NCBI GenBank assembly: GCA_003194525.1
Contig: NBIV01000137.1
Span: 124,001 to 188,000, forward strand
Source: Gracilariopsis chorda
Lineage: Eukaryota > Rhodophyta > Florideophyceae > Gracilariales > Gracilariaceae
Direction of reading: 5' to 3'
DNA: 64,000 nucleotides
The translations under genes and the position numbers were made by a program. The notes beneath the pieces were generated by a model. It did no database searches. It was not told the origin of the DNA and saw only the letters and a list, made by a program, of their open reading frames with translations. Of this stretch, positions 1-10,123 are shown in pieces. Each line of letters begins with the position of its first letter. Position 1 is the first letter of the stretch.

Positions 1-641
1 CGCCATTACTGTTTCAAATAGTGCTCAGTCCAAAACTGAGATTTTTTTTTAATTTGTCCACAGGTTTTCAAGAAATGTTGGCAAATTGGGCTCAAAACTA
101 AAATCTCATTACCAATACGGCGAAATCGTTAATTTTTGATATAATTTCAGCGTTCAAGTATTAGTGTCCCGTTCAAATATTGGTCCCCCCCCCCTTTACA
201 CAATGTGCTCACAGTCTTTCTTCACGTTCGTTCCACAGTCCCATCTCAAGGTTCTGTTTTCGAGAAACGTGGCCACAGGATGTAGGGTGGAAACGTGTTT
301 GGTGTAGAATTATGCAAGGGTTACTTCAGCCTTTCCTGGATCCTTTTCACATGTAACAAACGCAGGCCAATGCTGAAGAAGCCTTTTTCCCCTAATAGAC
401 AACGACAAAGCCGCTCTAACATCTATCATATCGATTGGAACTCGTAAAGGGGGGGGGACCAATATTTGAACGGGACACTAATACTTGAACGCTGAAATTA
501 TATCAAAAATTAACGATTTCGCCGTATTGGTAATGAGATTTTAGTTTTGAGCCCAATTTGCCAACATTTCTTGAAAACCTGTGGACAAATTAAAAAAACA
601 TCTCAGTTTTGGACTGAGCACTATTTGAAACAGTAATGGCG
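1..641. repeat. Inverted-repeat element with ~195-bp arms (MITE-like or TIR of the adjacent pogo element)
   Basis: The left arm (1-198) is an almost exact reverse complement of the right arm (445-641). The arms are separated by a 246-bp spacer. They differ mainly in the length of a C/G run (ten C at 185-194 against nine G on the right). Because the left arm starts at base 1, the element may extend out of the window. This architecture fits a non-autonomous DNA transposon, or the terminal repeats of the transposase element that begins about 110 bp further on. I see no matching third copy downstream of the transposase. I cannot define the outer ends or a target-site duplication. Confidence 0.85.
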
Positions 642-753
642 GACTTTCTGGCAAATTCAAATGAGAAGTTGTGCAACTGGATGCAAATCACTGCTTTGGT
701 GATGTAGGCCCCACCAAGCGAAAGACACTCCCCTTCCAACTCCTTACGAGACA

Positions 754-2415
754 ATGACCACCCAAACCAAGCAGTGCACTCAGGATGTCCTGGAAGAAGC
801 ACTGGCCGCTTTGGCGTCCGGCAAGGCGTACCGTGCTGTGGAGAAGCAGTATGGCATTCCTCGAGCCACCCTTCACTACAGGAAACACCATTATCAAAAC
901 AGAAAACCAGGTAGACGCCGTGGGTTAACAGACAAGGACGAACAATGCATATTGTCTTTCCTTTTGCGCTTTGCGGCTCGTGGGACACCTCTGACAACAC
1001 ACCACTTGCGTGAAGCAATTGAAACATACTGCGCAACGCTACCTCTAGAACGACTGCAGTCTTTACCATTCAATCACAAACATATCAGCGACTACTTCCT
1101 TCGCAGATTTCGTCAGCGCCATGCTGACAAAATAAGTTTTTCCCGACCATTACCACAGGAAAACAAGCGGTTTAAAGCCGTTAATGCCCAGACGTTGACC
1201 CATCATTTCGCAACGGTAACCAAATTAGTGCGGCAATACGGTATCGATGAGACTCGAATATTTAATCTGGATGAGATTGGAGTGACCCCTGACAAAGAAG
1301 TCACTGGGGTGACTTCTCTCCGCCGCCTGTTCTCCAAGAAGGGGTCGCGAGACATGGTGATTAACGAATTTGGATACAAACACCGGATAACCATGATGCC
1401 TGTGGTAAGCGCGGCGGGAGATACAGGCCCACTACTGGTTGTGTTGAAGGGTAATCGTTTGCCGTACCGCACTGTTCTTCGCGACGGAGTGGTAGTTCAC
1501 GAAACACCGTGTGTCAATTTACCGCGAGGCACTGCGATTGCTACTAGAGCTGAAAATGGTGGAGTTGACAGTGTCAACTTTCGTTCATGAGCACACAAAT
1601 TCGTAGCGTATGTCAAGGATTTGACTGCTAACGGCCGGAAGGTTCTTTTGGTTTATGATGCGTACAGGGCACACATATCTTTAGAAGTGTTGGAACTATT
1701 TCACGAGAACAGTATCATTTGTTACACACTGCCCGCCCATACGTCAGGAAAGACGCAACCTTTGGACGCTGTGACCTTTTCCGCCTTCAAGTCGCACTTG
1801 AATCGAGTGAGTGCGGAAATTACTATGAATGGAAGCGACACTACTATTGACTTGTTTTCTTTTATGTCTATGCTACGTGAGGCGTACTACAGTGCGTTTA
1901 CTAGAGATGTGATTAAGGCAGGTTTTCGTCGTGCAGGGCTATGGCCTATTGCCCCGGAGCGATTGCTCGGGGTTCCCCGTCCCGAAACGGCCGAGGTGAA
2001 TAAAGTTCTGTCTGTTGAAGAGTTGGAAGTTCTCTTCCAGAAGCGTTGCGCAGAGTAAAAGGACAAGGTGCTGGGCTCTGACGCTACGTTGTTGGACTGT
2101 GGCTACGTTGATACAACTAACGGCTGCGTGATGACGTCGGACACTGTGATGGACTTGGCTCGGTCGAAACGTGCTACGGATTTGGCGAAACGCGCGGAGG
2201 ACCAACGGAAGCAGTTGCAGCGAGCGCGGGCAGCGAATGAACGATTGCAAGTTCACTTCCAGGCGGCGGAGCGTTTCAATGCGGAGCGTTGTCGTGTCCG
2301 CGCGATGTTGTGCCGCACTAGCATCGTGCGCTTCAAGGAGAGACAGCGTCCCATGGCCTTGAAGCGCGCGATAGCTCGACGTCGAGCTGCCGTAAGACGG
2401 CAAACCTTTTCGTGA
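754..2415 (+). pseudogene. pogo/Tigger-like DDE transposase with two in-frame stop codons
   Basis: Read straight through, this is one long frame interrupted only by TGA at 1588-1590 and TAA at 2056-2058. The N terminus (residues ~8-45) is a psq-type helix-turn-helix followed by a CENP-B-type DNA-binding region. A DDE_1 nuclease domain follows, with candidate catalytic aspartates in FNLDEIG (~172), LLVYDAYRAH (~301) and QPLDAVTF (~338). The usual D-N-H motif around the second Asp is here D-A-Y. The third segment (2068-2415) is an Arg/Lys-rich, coiled-coil-like tail in the same frame. The first ATG is at 754. Such enzymes cut and paste the parent DNA transposon. Two stops without frameshifts suggest a fairly recent loss of function. 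A large inverted repeat lies just upstream. Confidence 0.85.
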
Positions 2416-2495
2416 CGTGTTGAACGCGTTTTCTTTCATAAAAAGCACGGTTTGATGGGCCAATGCGCCGTGGCTGTCCGATCAAATGCCACCGT

Positions 2496-3191
2496 TTAGT
2501 GTCGCACGAACGAATGGGGCTGATTGGCCGTTCGTAAGTTGTTTCTACGCCGCTCGCTTTCATATTTCAGGTCTGACATGAGGGGAGTGTAACGCTTCTT
2601 TGGACACCAAGAACGTCTCTGAAGCCTGTCAGGTGACGGAGGTACAGGGTTTTGTTTGGATTTTGTCCAACTATTGCTGCCCCCCCCCTTTACTTGCTCC
2701 TGCATCGGCAAACTAAGTCTATATTTTGCCAAGCAGTCCATGCGTTCATTGTGAGTTGTCCCGCAGTGACGTGGTATCCAGCAGACGTACAGTTTGTTTG
2801 TGGTGCTCAAATCACTAAGAGCATGTGCCAGAAATTGCAGGTGCCTTGCTTGACGCTTCATACTACCCTGAAAAACTGCAACGATAGCCTGTGAGTCCGT
2901 GAATATTCTAATTACGTCGTTTGTGATTGAGGGTAGCGCTTGTACTGCTGCTGTCATAGCAGTGATTTCGGCTGTATAAGAGCAAACGTTAATCCCTGCA
3001 GGCTTGACGTTGCCAACGGGCTTGTATATACCCATTTCCCAAATTTCATATGCTCCGGCGGCAACGGTAGTGGGTGTCAACATCAAGATGCGCAACGCGT
3101 GATTTTTGATATCAGTTCCTTTTCCGTTTTCAGCGTCGTACCTGTATGCCATTTGGAAGCCGCCATCGTAGTCAATCCAGAACAATGGCAT
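2496..3191 (-). pseudogene. LINE RNase H domain
   Basis: An RNase H fold is readable on the minus strand: CSYTAEITAMTAAVQAL (Glu of the E-helix), RIFTDSQAIVAVFQGS (Asp of the TDS motif) and YVCWIPRHCGTTHNERMDCLAK (W-x-P-x-H followed by N-x-x-x-D). In LINEs this activity removes the RNA template. The paralogous copy at 5390-5765 shares the first half. This is the 3' coding part of the element at 2490-5370. The last ~60 residues (Lys/Arg rich) I do not recognise. Confidence 0.75.
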
Positions 3192-3536
3192 TACACCAAA
3201 GGTCTCATGATACTTTGCAACGCATTCGTGTATTGAATTGTCTACACCTGGGTAGTGGACTGTTCCGCAATACCACCCCTCATCCTATTCAACCGCTGCC
3301 CGTATAGCCTTTTGGCTTGGAGCTTCAGGCTTACCGACCGAGCCATCGCACCACACTTCGAACTTTGCTTTTGGCAGTTCTTGTAGTAACTGGATGGTGG
3401 CGGCTCATTGGGTTCCAGATTGGTCGTCTTTCGAGCACTGTGCAGACATAAATGTAACTTGTGAGAGATGAAGCGTTCCAAGTTCGGCTGGTAGTGGAGA
3501 TCTAGGTAGCTGCAAAATTCCTTTCTCGGCGAGCTG

Positions 3537-4159
3537 TTATTCCGCTAACTGCTTCATTGTTGGCCGCTTTTTACGGACTCTGGGTTTGACAAGTCCACTC
3601 AAAGTCGCTTTCAGTGGCGTTAGCGCGCAGTTGCGGATAGCCTCTTCGTATAGGATTGCCGCTTTGCGACAGAATATTTCAGCGAGTGAGCGTATTGGCA
3701 CGAGCTCTCTTAAAGAATCAATAGGAGCTGATGACAAACAACCTGTTTGAATCCTAATGGCTTCATTTCTTGCTCTTTCCACCATCTGTATCCCGGCTTT
3801 CAATCCGTTCGGAACAATTGTTCCTGCCGCATAGAATGCCATTGGTTCTGCGAAGCCTTTCCTAACGATTTCTACAGTACGATCTGTACGTCGTCTGGTC
3901 CTCCCGTTTTCTTCTCGTCCATCTCCGCTATTATGGAGGGGAGGTGGAACTCGTTGAATTGGGTCGGTTGCGTTACATGCGCCATCGCGTTGTACCTGTT
4001 TAGTTCTCGTCGGTATGCCTTCGTTCTTGACACATGCCTTCCCATCTTCTTTGCTTTTCTCAGTTCCGCTCGTACAAACCACCTCGCTCTTCTAAGGTCA
4101 GTCCATGATTCTCCGTCTGGAGGACACATGGACGAGCTCGTCCTACGGTTGTCATCCAT
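3537..4159 (-). pseudogene. LINE reverse transcriptase remnant lacking the catalytic core
   Basis: The segment 4159-3872 carries the beginning of a LINE reverse transcriptase, including KKTGGPDDVQ, which resembles the conserved K-x-x-GPD-x-I element. The next segment (about 3870-3537) already matches the region after the catalytic domain: AMAFY-like AxG, ERARNEAIRIQTGCLSSAPI and LRELVPIRSLAEI. That pattern matches the thumb/post-RT part of related elements. Nothing between them resembles the YxDD active site. An internal deletion of several hundred bases is the simplest explanation. Confidence 0.7.
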
Positions 4160-4225
4160 GGACCGGAGTATTTTTCACATTTTCCAGTCATCCGTATGCG
4201 GTTTCAGCTCTGACACTAGCTCTCT

Positions 4226-5238
4226 TCATGCTTCTCGTTTTAGGCACTCTATAACCCTTCTGGCTTCTTGTCGTGCTTCCTGTAACTCGGCGTTTGTCTT
4301 TTCGCAGGGGTCTGATCGCAATTTTTTCCATCCTTCGGCCCGGCGACGTATTACATCAGATGCTTCTGCGCACCACCATGGTGTGCGTCGCCGCCTTCTG
4401 CCTTTTGGAATGGCTTTGGTAGCAGCCCTTGTGATTGCTTTGACGAGTGTAAACTTCTCTTCTTCTACACTCTGGTCATCCGAAACTGGGTTTTTGAGCT
4501 CCTGTGTTATCGCTTCTCTGTACTCTTCCCAGTTTGCCTTTTTGAGGCTCCACCGTGGTTCTTTCCTCTGGTCGATGGGAGGTATATTAATGGTGATGGT
4601 GCAGGCATGGTGGTCTGAGAAAGGGTTCTCGGCCGCTTCCCAGGTTGAATACGGCAGCCACTTGCTTGGGACGGCTGCTACATCAATTGCACTTTGTGTG
4701 CCTGTGGAGGGTTCAGTACGTGTTGGCACTCCTTCCACGTTGAACAGGACTCTATCTGTTTCTTCAAGGTACGTTTCGAATGCCTCTCCAGCCGGTTCGG
4801 CTCTTGAGGGATACCATGAACCGCAAATGTTGCTGTCTGCAATAATAACGTGTTCTTGGGGTACCGTGTATACCAGTTTGAGTATCGCAACGTTGGGCAG
4901 ACATAGACGTTTGATATTGTCATCGGCCCTTTTGTTGTTCTTACAGAAACCGTAACTGCCTCTATTCCCGGAGTCCTGCTTGCGTCGTTTGAAAGATCTG
5001 CACCAAATCCTCTGCGTTGGTATACTGCCGATCCTCCTCATCTTCCGCCTGCGGGGGTTACACCATCCTCCCTGTCGCATCTTCCCAGCGCCTCGTATCC
5101 TTCTATCGTAGGAGATCTGTCACTGCCCTTCAGGAACGTTTCTTGCAGGCATATGAGGTGTACTTGACCTTCATGGGCCTGCTTCGAAAGTTCTGCGCGT
5201 TTGGCGGCGCCGAGAAGACCGCGGCAATTGAGCTGCAA
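4226..5238 (-). pseudogene. LINE endonuclease (APE/EEP-type) domain, frameshifted
   Basis: The minus strand encodes an exonuclease-endonuclease-phosphatase domain. It starts with MQLNCRG, followed by ICLQETF (the QE motif), an IADSN motif standing for the usual GDFN, and FSDHH (the SDH motif). These are the metal-binding and catalytic landmarks of APE-like endonucleases that nick the target DNA for target-primed reverse transcription. The first part is in one frame (5238 to about 4860, with a stop after 5038) and the rest is in another, so at least one frameshift has occurred. A basic, Lys/Arg-rich linker to the reverse transcriptase follows (about 4500-4230). Confidence 0.8.
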
Positions 5239-5384
5239 GATGCGTATATTTGACTGTTTTTTCCGATTTTGAACCTTTCACATCCGTTCTTGGCCTCCAC
5301 TGGAGATCCGTCTGCCTTCTCATTTCGCTCCGCCCCAGCGAAGAGGGGTCGGAGTCAGGCACACCACGTGAAGGCGAGATGCAC

Positions 5385-6021
5385 GTGCCCTTGACGTCTC
5401 ATGTTACCCTGTAACGCTGTAACAATGGCCTGAGAGTCCGTAAATATTCGAATCACTTCTCCTGTGGTTTCGGCTAGCACTTCTACCGCTGCAGTCATAA
5501 CAATGATTTCAGCTGTATAAGAACAAACTTTAATCTTCGCAGGCTTGACTTCGCTAATCGGTCTGGTCTTACCTGTTTCCCATATTTCATATGCTCCAGC
5601 GGCAACACAAGTTGGCGTCAAAAACTTAATGCGTAAAGCGTGCTTGTCTGTATCAGTTCTCTTGCCTTTTTCGCTGTCGTAGCTGTATGCCATTTGGAAG
5701 TCATCATCATAGGCTATCCAGAACGATGGCATTACTCCAAGGGCCTCGTGATACTTTGTACCCAACTCGTTCGTTGAATCGTCCTCTTCTGGGTAGTGGA
5801 CTGTTCCGCAATACCATCTCTCATCCCATTTGACTGCTGCCCATATGGCTTTTTAGCCTGGTGTTTCGGGCATACCAACCGAGCCGTCGCACCAGATTTC
5901 GAACCTTCCTTTCGGAAGTTTTTGAATTAACTGGGTGGTGGCGGCTCTTTGATATTCGAGAGTGTCGTCTTTGGAGCATTGTGCATACAAAAATACTGTA
6001 TATGGAAGGGATTCTTTTCAA
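5385..6021 (-). mobile_element. Second, truncated LINE copy (RNase H region only)
   Basis: The minus-strand translation of 5765-5385 aligns with the RNase H region of the neighbouring element: MAYSYDSEKGKRTDTD, CSYTAEIIVMTAAVEVL, RIFTDSQAIVTALQGNMRRQ. The segment 6021-5790 matches its linker at 3480-3240. Similarity stops abruptly after the RRQ motif, where the 5' end of the other copy begins. Either the complete copy was inserted here, or the two were joined by recombination. Both lie in the same orientation. Confidence 0.7.
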
Positions 6022-7984
6022 AAAAAGGCCTCTTCCATGAGCACCAACGAGTCTTCCGGTGACTCTCGTAACTCTCGTAACTCTCGTACTATCTCGGCCA
6101 CTGAAAGCCCTAGCGGTTCTTTGGGTGTTGGGAGCTCATTGCATCTAGATCGAGCACGTTGGCTGCAGCGTAACAGAGAGTGCTCAGCCGCGTTTTCGAT
6201 CTTTGACCTGCAAAGCGTGCGATATGCCTTCTTCTATTCTAGATGATAGGCTGTAGGATGACATTGTAGAGAGGGTCTGACGGCCAGCTGCGGTAAGGCG
6301 ATCTGTGCTAAAGGCATTTACAATATATGATGCACTGTAGCAATACACATGAATGCTACAAGGGGTATAGCGATGTGTGATGGAGCAGTTAGTGCATTTC
6401 TTCACAAAACTCTTGCAACTTTTCTTGATACCATGCACTGCCACCGATACACGAACGCCAGGCATGCCTTAGATTATACGCAGTAATCCTCATCGACATG
6501 ACTCGAGCTCTAATTCTTGCCCTTAGAATACCGACTTTCTTACTGACGACAATCTAAGGAAAGGGAACAGGACCGGAGAAAGAGTTCTGCACCGGGTCTC
6601 ACTAAATACTGAGACTAGAGACAAGATCAACATTCTCCCAGTTTGTATAGTGGGAAAGAAAGAAAGAAAGAAAGAAGGAAAGGATCGCCGTAACGAATGG
6701 GAAAAAAAGCTGGCAATGCCAAATTCCAACGAATTGACAGCGAGATCGAATCCAGTCTCGCAAACGAGAAACCAGAACGTGCTGTAAATACACATTCATG
6801 AAAAACGAAAAGTCATACATCTACTCTCTTGAGCTACATGGAAGCTCTACTACTAGATGTCGTTGCAAGATTGTTTGTTGTTCGCTTCTAGGCTGTCGCC
6901 GAGCAAAGAGCTTTACTGTTTCGGAAAAGGGGGGGCAGACCCAGCAAGTCTGGCCCCAAAATCTCAGAAGAACTGCGATCTTGCAGTACATTCCAGAAAA
7001 ATGATACTGTCCCCAGGGAAGGGTGGGTGGGAATTTGAAGTGCTGAAAGAAATACGAGATCTGACACAGTACCGACAGATTGATCATCATCATCACTCAA
7101 CAGAATGTCTGACCAAGATCGGCTTCGTCAGTTTCTCTTCGTCCAAAGCCTCTTTCAGCCATTCAAAGCCTAAAACTGCTCAAATAAATCCATTTCTTCG
7201 TTTTCTCGATAATATATTATCTTGGCTGTCTTCGAAAACCAGTTATTGCTGACTATACGGGACTGCCTTTGAAAAATGTGATGTGGTCAAAGTCATTCTC
7301 CCTCCTCTTCTTCGGCTCTATTTTACGCTCCAGCGCGACATAGTAATCTGATTATTGCTGGTGTGAAGATAGAAAAAGAAGGAGCGAATATGTCGCAGGT
7401 TTGTTGTTGTTGTTGTTCATTATGAGCGCACATTGTCTAATTGCGACGCTGTGGTAGAACTTATCATAATTCCTTCTCAATCTCTCAACAACTAAGGTTA
7501 ACCGCTAGCTACTCCTCTTGAATGACAAGTTCTCTCTACCTCGTTACACCAGTCTTAACTTCCGACTCAAAATATTGCTGATGGCTGTTGCTTGCTCCCA
7601 CCCTGCAGCAGCCGTGTTACGCTCACCAACTGGTATTCCAAGACGTATTAGAATGGTACAAAACTTCTGCGGGGAGACCCGAATGTGTAATCCATTTCTT
7701 TCTGGCGCGTTTCGCCTCTTCCAGACTTTGCTCTGCTAATCCTTCCTCAACTCGAGAGAACGCCAGTTAAGGGGTATACCACGACAAGGCGGATTCCATG
7801 TACCACGTTCGCGCCACCCAGAAGATCTGCTGACATCTTACCCTCCCTTTTTTCTTTACCCTTGGCGATAATGGGCGGTAAGATCGGGTTGGGGCCCGTG
7901 TGTGCTGTAGATCTCAGCGTAAGTCCAGAAAAACCCTGTAAAACCATTCAGATCCTTGGACAGGCGGTGTAGTCGCTTCCTATA
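6022..7984. other. No gene recognised
   Basis: No open frame here has recognisable protein features. Visible content is a (GAAA)n microsatellite at about 6653-6683, a short (TTG)n run at 7401-7418 and generally mixed-composition DNA. A small decayed gene or part of a retroelement cannot be excluded. Confidence 0.5.
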
Positions 7985-8276
7985 ATCTCTGGTCTCCGTT
8001 GGAGACCAGCCGCAATCCCGCCAGAGTTTCCGTGGGAACCTCCATGATCCTTCTGGGAAAAGTCAGGGAAAGGTTGGTAAGATCCGCAGGGTTACACGTG
8101 CCTCGTTCTTTCTGTTTCGCACAGATAAGCGGGGGTCTTTTTCCGACGCTACCGCCCAGGCCTTCGGGCTGGCGGTGCGCCGACTGCTGGGGCGATTTTA
8201 CGGACATCCCGGGTCCGTGGAGGCGATCAGTCCGCCGATCGCCTGGACGAGTTTAACGACCTCCCGGGTCTCGTCG
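7985..8276. other. GC-rich cluster of hairpins, candidate structured RNA or element UTR
   Basis: Several strong stem-loops follow each other. A 9-bp stem with a 3-nt loop lies at 7989-8009. A hairpin at 8151-8176 is closed by GCC-TTCG-GGC, a stable UUCG-type tetraloop. A 6-bp stem occurs at 8200-8218, an 8-bp perfect stem (AGGCGATC/GATCGCCT) at 8221-8244, and a 6-bp stem at 8246-8275. The block is richer in G+C than its surroundings and contains no convincing reading frame. I do not recognise it as rRNA, tRNA or a known small RNA. Strand and function are unknown. Confidence 0.35.
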
Positions 8277-9500
8277 CAGGTTTAGGCTGTGATCGCTAGA
8301 GCACTTTGATTAGGGTAGCCGATCAGGTTCGGTAAATCCTTGAAGGTTAACGCCGGAAGAAGTTGCTGTTTCTCTCTTTGAAACGGTAAGAATCAAGGCA
8401 GGCTAGCCGACTAGGACGCGGATAAGTCGCAGAGAGAGAAGTTCTTAGATACTGGCTTCTACCACGCTTTCGGAATTTGTACCGTGAGCCACACTGAAGC
8501 GACAACTACAAAAACAAGGCAGAACAAGGCAGACGCTTTGTCTCAGCCTTTAAGAATGCTTCCCAGCATTCTACTCTAGAGCCATGAGCTTTCGGCGGAA
8601 GCTGCGACAGGCCCTCCAACCACCACGAAGCCTAATGCGCTGTGGGGAGGTGCAGCACCTTGAGCCTCTTGGTAGAAGGAGAAGAATGCAGTGAACGGGG
8701 AAGAGTATGCAAGAAGGAAAGAACGGCCATATTGCTCATTGTCCTGATGTGAGTTCTCTTGTCCTCATAGCATTTGGAAACGTTGTGGTGATATTGGCGT
8801 TAATAAACTCGTTACCAGCTAAGAAATTACGGTAAGGCTTCTCACGAGAAGAGGCATTCGCTATCAAGGAAGGTCGCCACTCGTTCCGGCCATGTTTCAA
8901 TGACTTCTCAAACTTTTGTGTTTCGTCTGGTGCTGGAGGGAAGCAGTTCAATTCTCCATGAAAGATCTAGAAAGCAGAATCGAAGGAGAAAGTGAACTGC
9001 CATGTCAATCACGTTTGGCATGTGCTTCATTGGCCACAAATGGCCGACGAGATCCTGTTGGAGCTGGATCTCATGTTGGAACACCAACCCGTTGGTGTTC
9101 CTTCACTGTGGTACATTCTTACCATCTCTTTTCCCACAGGTTAATGTTCTTGCATCTTCACGTACCCCTGGATGACGAAAAGGAATCGATAAGAGGTCTC
9201 TTAAGTTCATATGGGGGAAGTTATTAAAAACCATCAGGCATAGCTGCAAATGGCGCAGATAAAGATACCTTTCTTGTCTCTTTACCTGTATCTTTTACAG
9301 AGGGCTACAGTGGTTTCGTAGTACGGTTGACCTTGAATTACGTATCCGCAGCGACGCCTTGCATGTCCTTGACACGATTGCTGACCGTTTCAAACAGGGT
9401 TTGACTCTCTCTCAGAGCATTCAGCGCGTCAGTTGTCTTTATGACTAGACTCGGTGCTTAATAGCAGTATGTTGTTGAATTTTTTGTGTTCTCGCAGTCT

Positions 9501-9596
9501 TGACCTTCTTATTCCTCTCTCGCTTGCGTTTTGATCGTCAGGGAAACCGGAAAACATGTTGATCAAAACGCAAGCGAGAGAGGAATATGAAGGTCA
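9501..9596. repeat. 36-bp inverted repeat with 24-bp spacer
   Basis: The arm at 9501-9536 is the reverse complement of 9561-9596 with one mismatch in 36. The loop is 24 bases. It would fold into a long hairpin in RNA or a cruciform in DNA. No transposase-like frame is nearby, so it may be a relic of a small inverted-repeat element. Confidence 0.85.
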
Positions 9597-9975
9597 AAAG
9601 TCATGAAGCACTTCGCTCTTGATGGGCCCTCTCATGCTACAAAGGGTGAGGGTTAGAGGAATATCCTTTTTATGCCGAGTCCCGTTTACTTCCGATGACT
9701 CTCAGACATATTTGTAAGTTAAAGCAGAGTGAAGACAAGACGATATCGCGGCTGCAGGTCTTTCGAAATAGTATCAGTATATGTATTAAACTATAAACTA
9801 TATGCAATGGGGTTTTAGAGCATGAATGGGTTCAATTTTGCCCTGCTATAATCTTTCTAAAACCAACGAGCTTCGTATTTGTCGTAGCCTATCTGGAACC
9901 ATGATGCTAAATCGCTTTGGGCTGCATACTGCTCTGGATCACTGCAAGGTACTGGCGAGTCCCGCTCAGCGCACA

Positions 9976-10123
9976 TGCAGTTCTGCCCGTCGAGGTGAGC
10001 CGACCTTCCGAAAAGGCTACAAAACACTATCAAAGTTATGCCGGAGAAGGTAGCCAAATGGAGATGCGACTGGGTCTATTAGGGAAATTTAGCCGTCGAA
10101 TAGATGATTAGCATTCTACTTCT
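9976..10123 (+). repeat. Dispersed repeat, copy A
   Basis: This ~148-bp stretch matches 36394-36545 in the same orientation at roughly 80-85 percent identity, including GCCGACCTTCCGAAAAGGC and a shared GCCGTCGAATAGAT block. On the minus strand both copies encode the related string SLFGRSAHL(D/E)G, which might be the trace of a coding element. I cannot assign it to a known family. Confidence 0.7.

Larger units (their letters stand above)
2490..5370 (-). mobile_element. Non-LTR (LINE) retrotransposon, internally deleted copy
   Basis: On the minus strand the order is endonuclease (5238 to 4226), start of reverse transcriptase (around 4160-3870), region after the reverse transcriptase (3870-3537) and RNase H (3191-2496), in the usual LINE order. 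The catalytic centre of the reverse transcriptase is missing, so this copy cannot move by itself. Its 5' end abuts the RNase H part of a second copy of the same family, with the junction near 5370-5390. The 3' end near 2490 follows the transposase pseudogene. Boundaries are approximate because I could not identify a target-site duplication. Confidence 0.8.

Noticed and set aside
590-1069. 159-residue minus-strand frame opposite the transposase
   Set aside because: It is the shadow of the transposase frame and runs into the inverted repeat; no protein features.
754-2415. A reassigned stop codon (TGA/TAA read as sense)
   Set aside because: The housekeeping genes in the window end at normal stops and contain no internal TGA, TAA or TAG. 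The stops occur only in transposon and pseudogene-like frames.
3747-4955. 402-residue plus-strand frame in the LINE
   Set aside because: It is antisense to the endonuclease/RT remnant and Ser/Phe-rich as expected for a shadow frame.
6653-6683. GAAA microsatellite as a LINE tail
   Set aside because: No retroelement sequence precedes it on either strand, so I treat it as a plain microsatellite.
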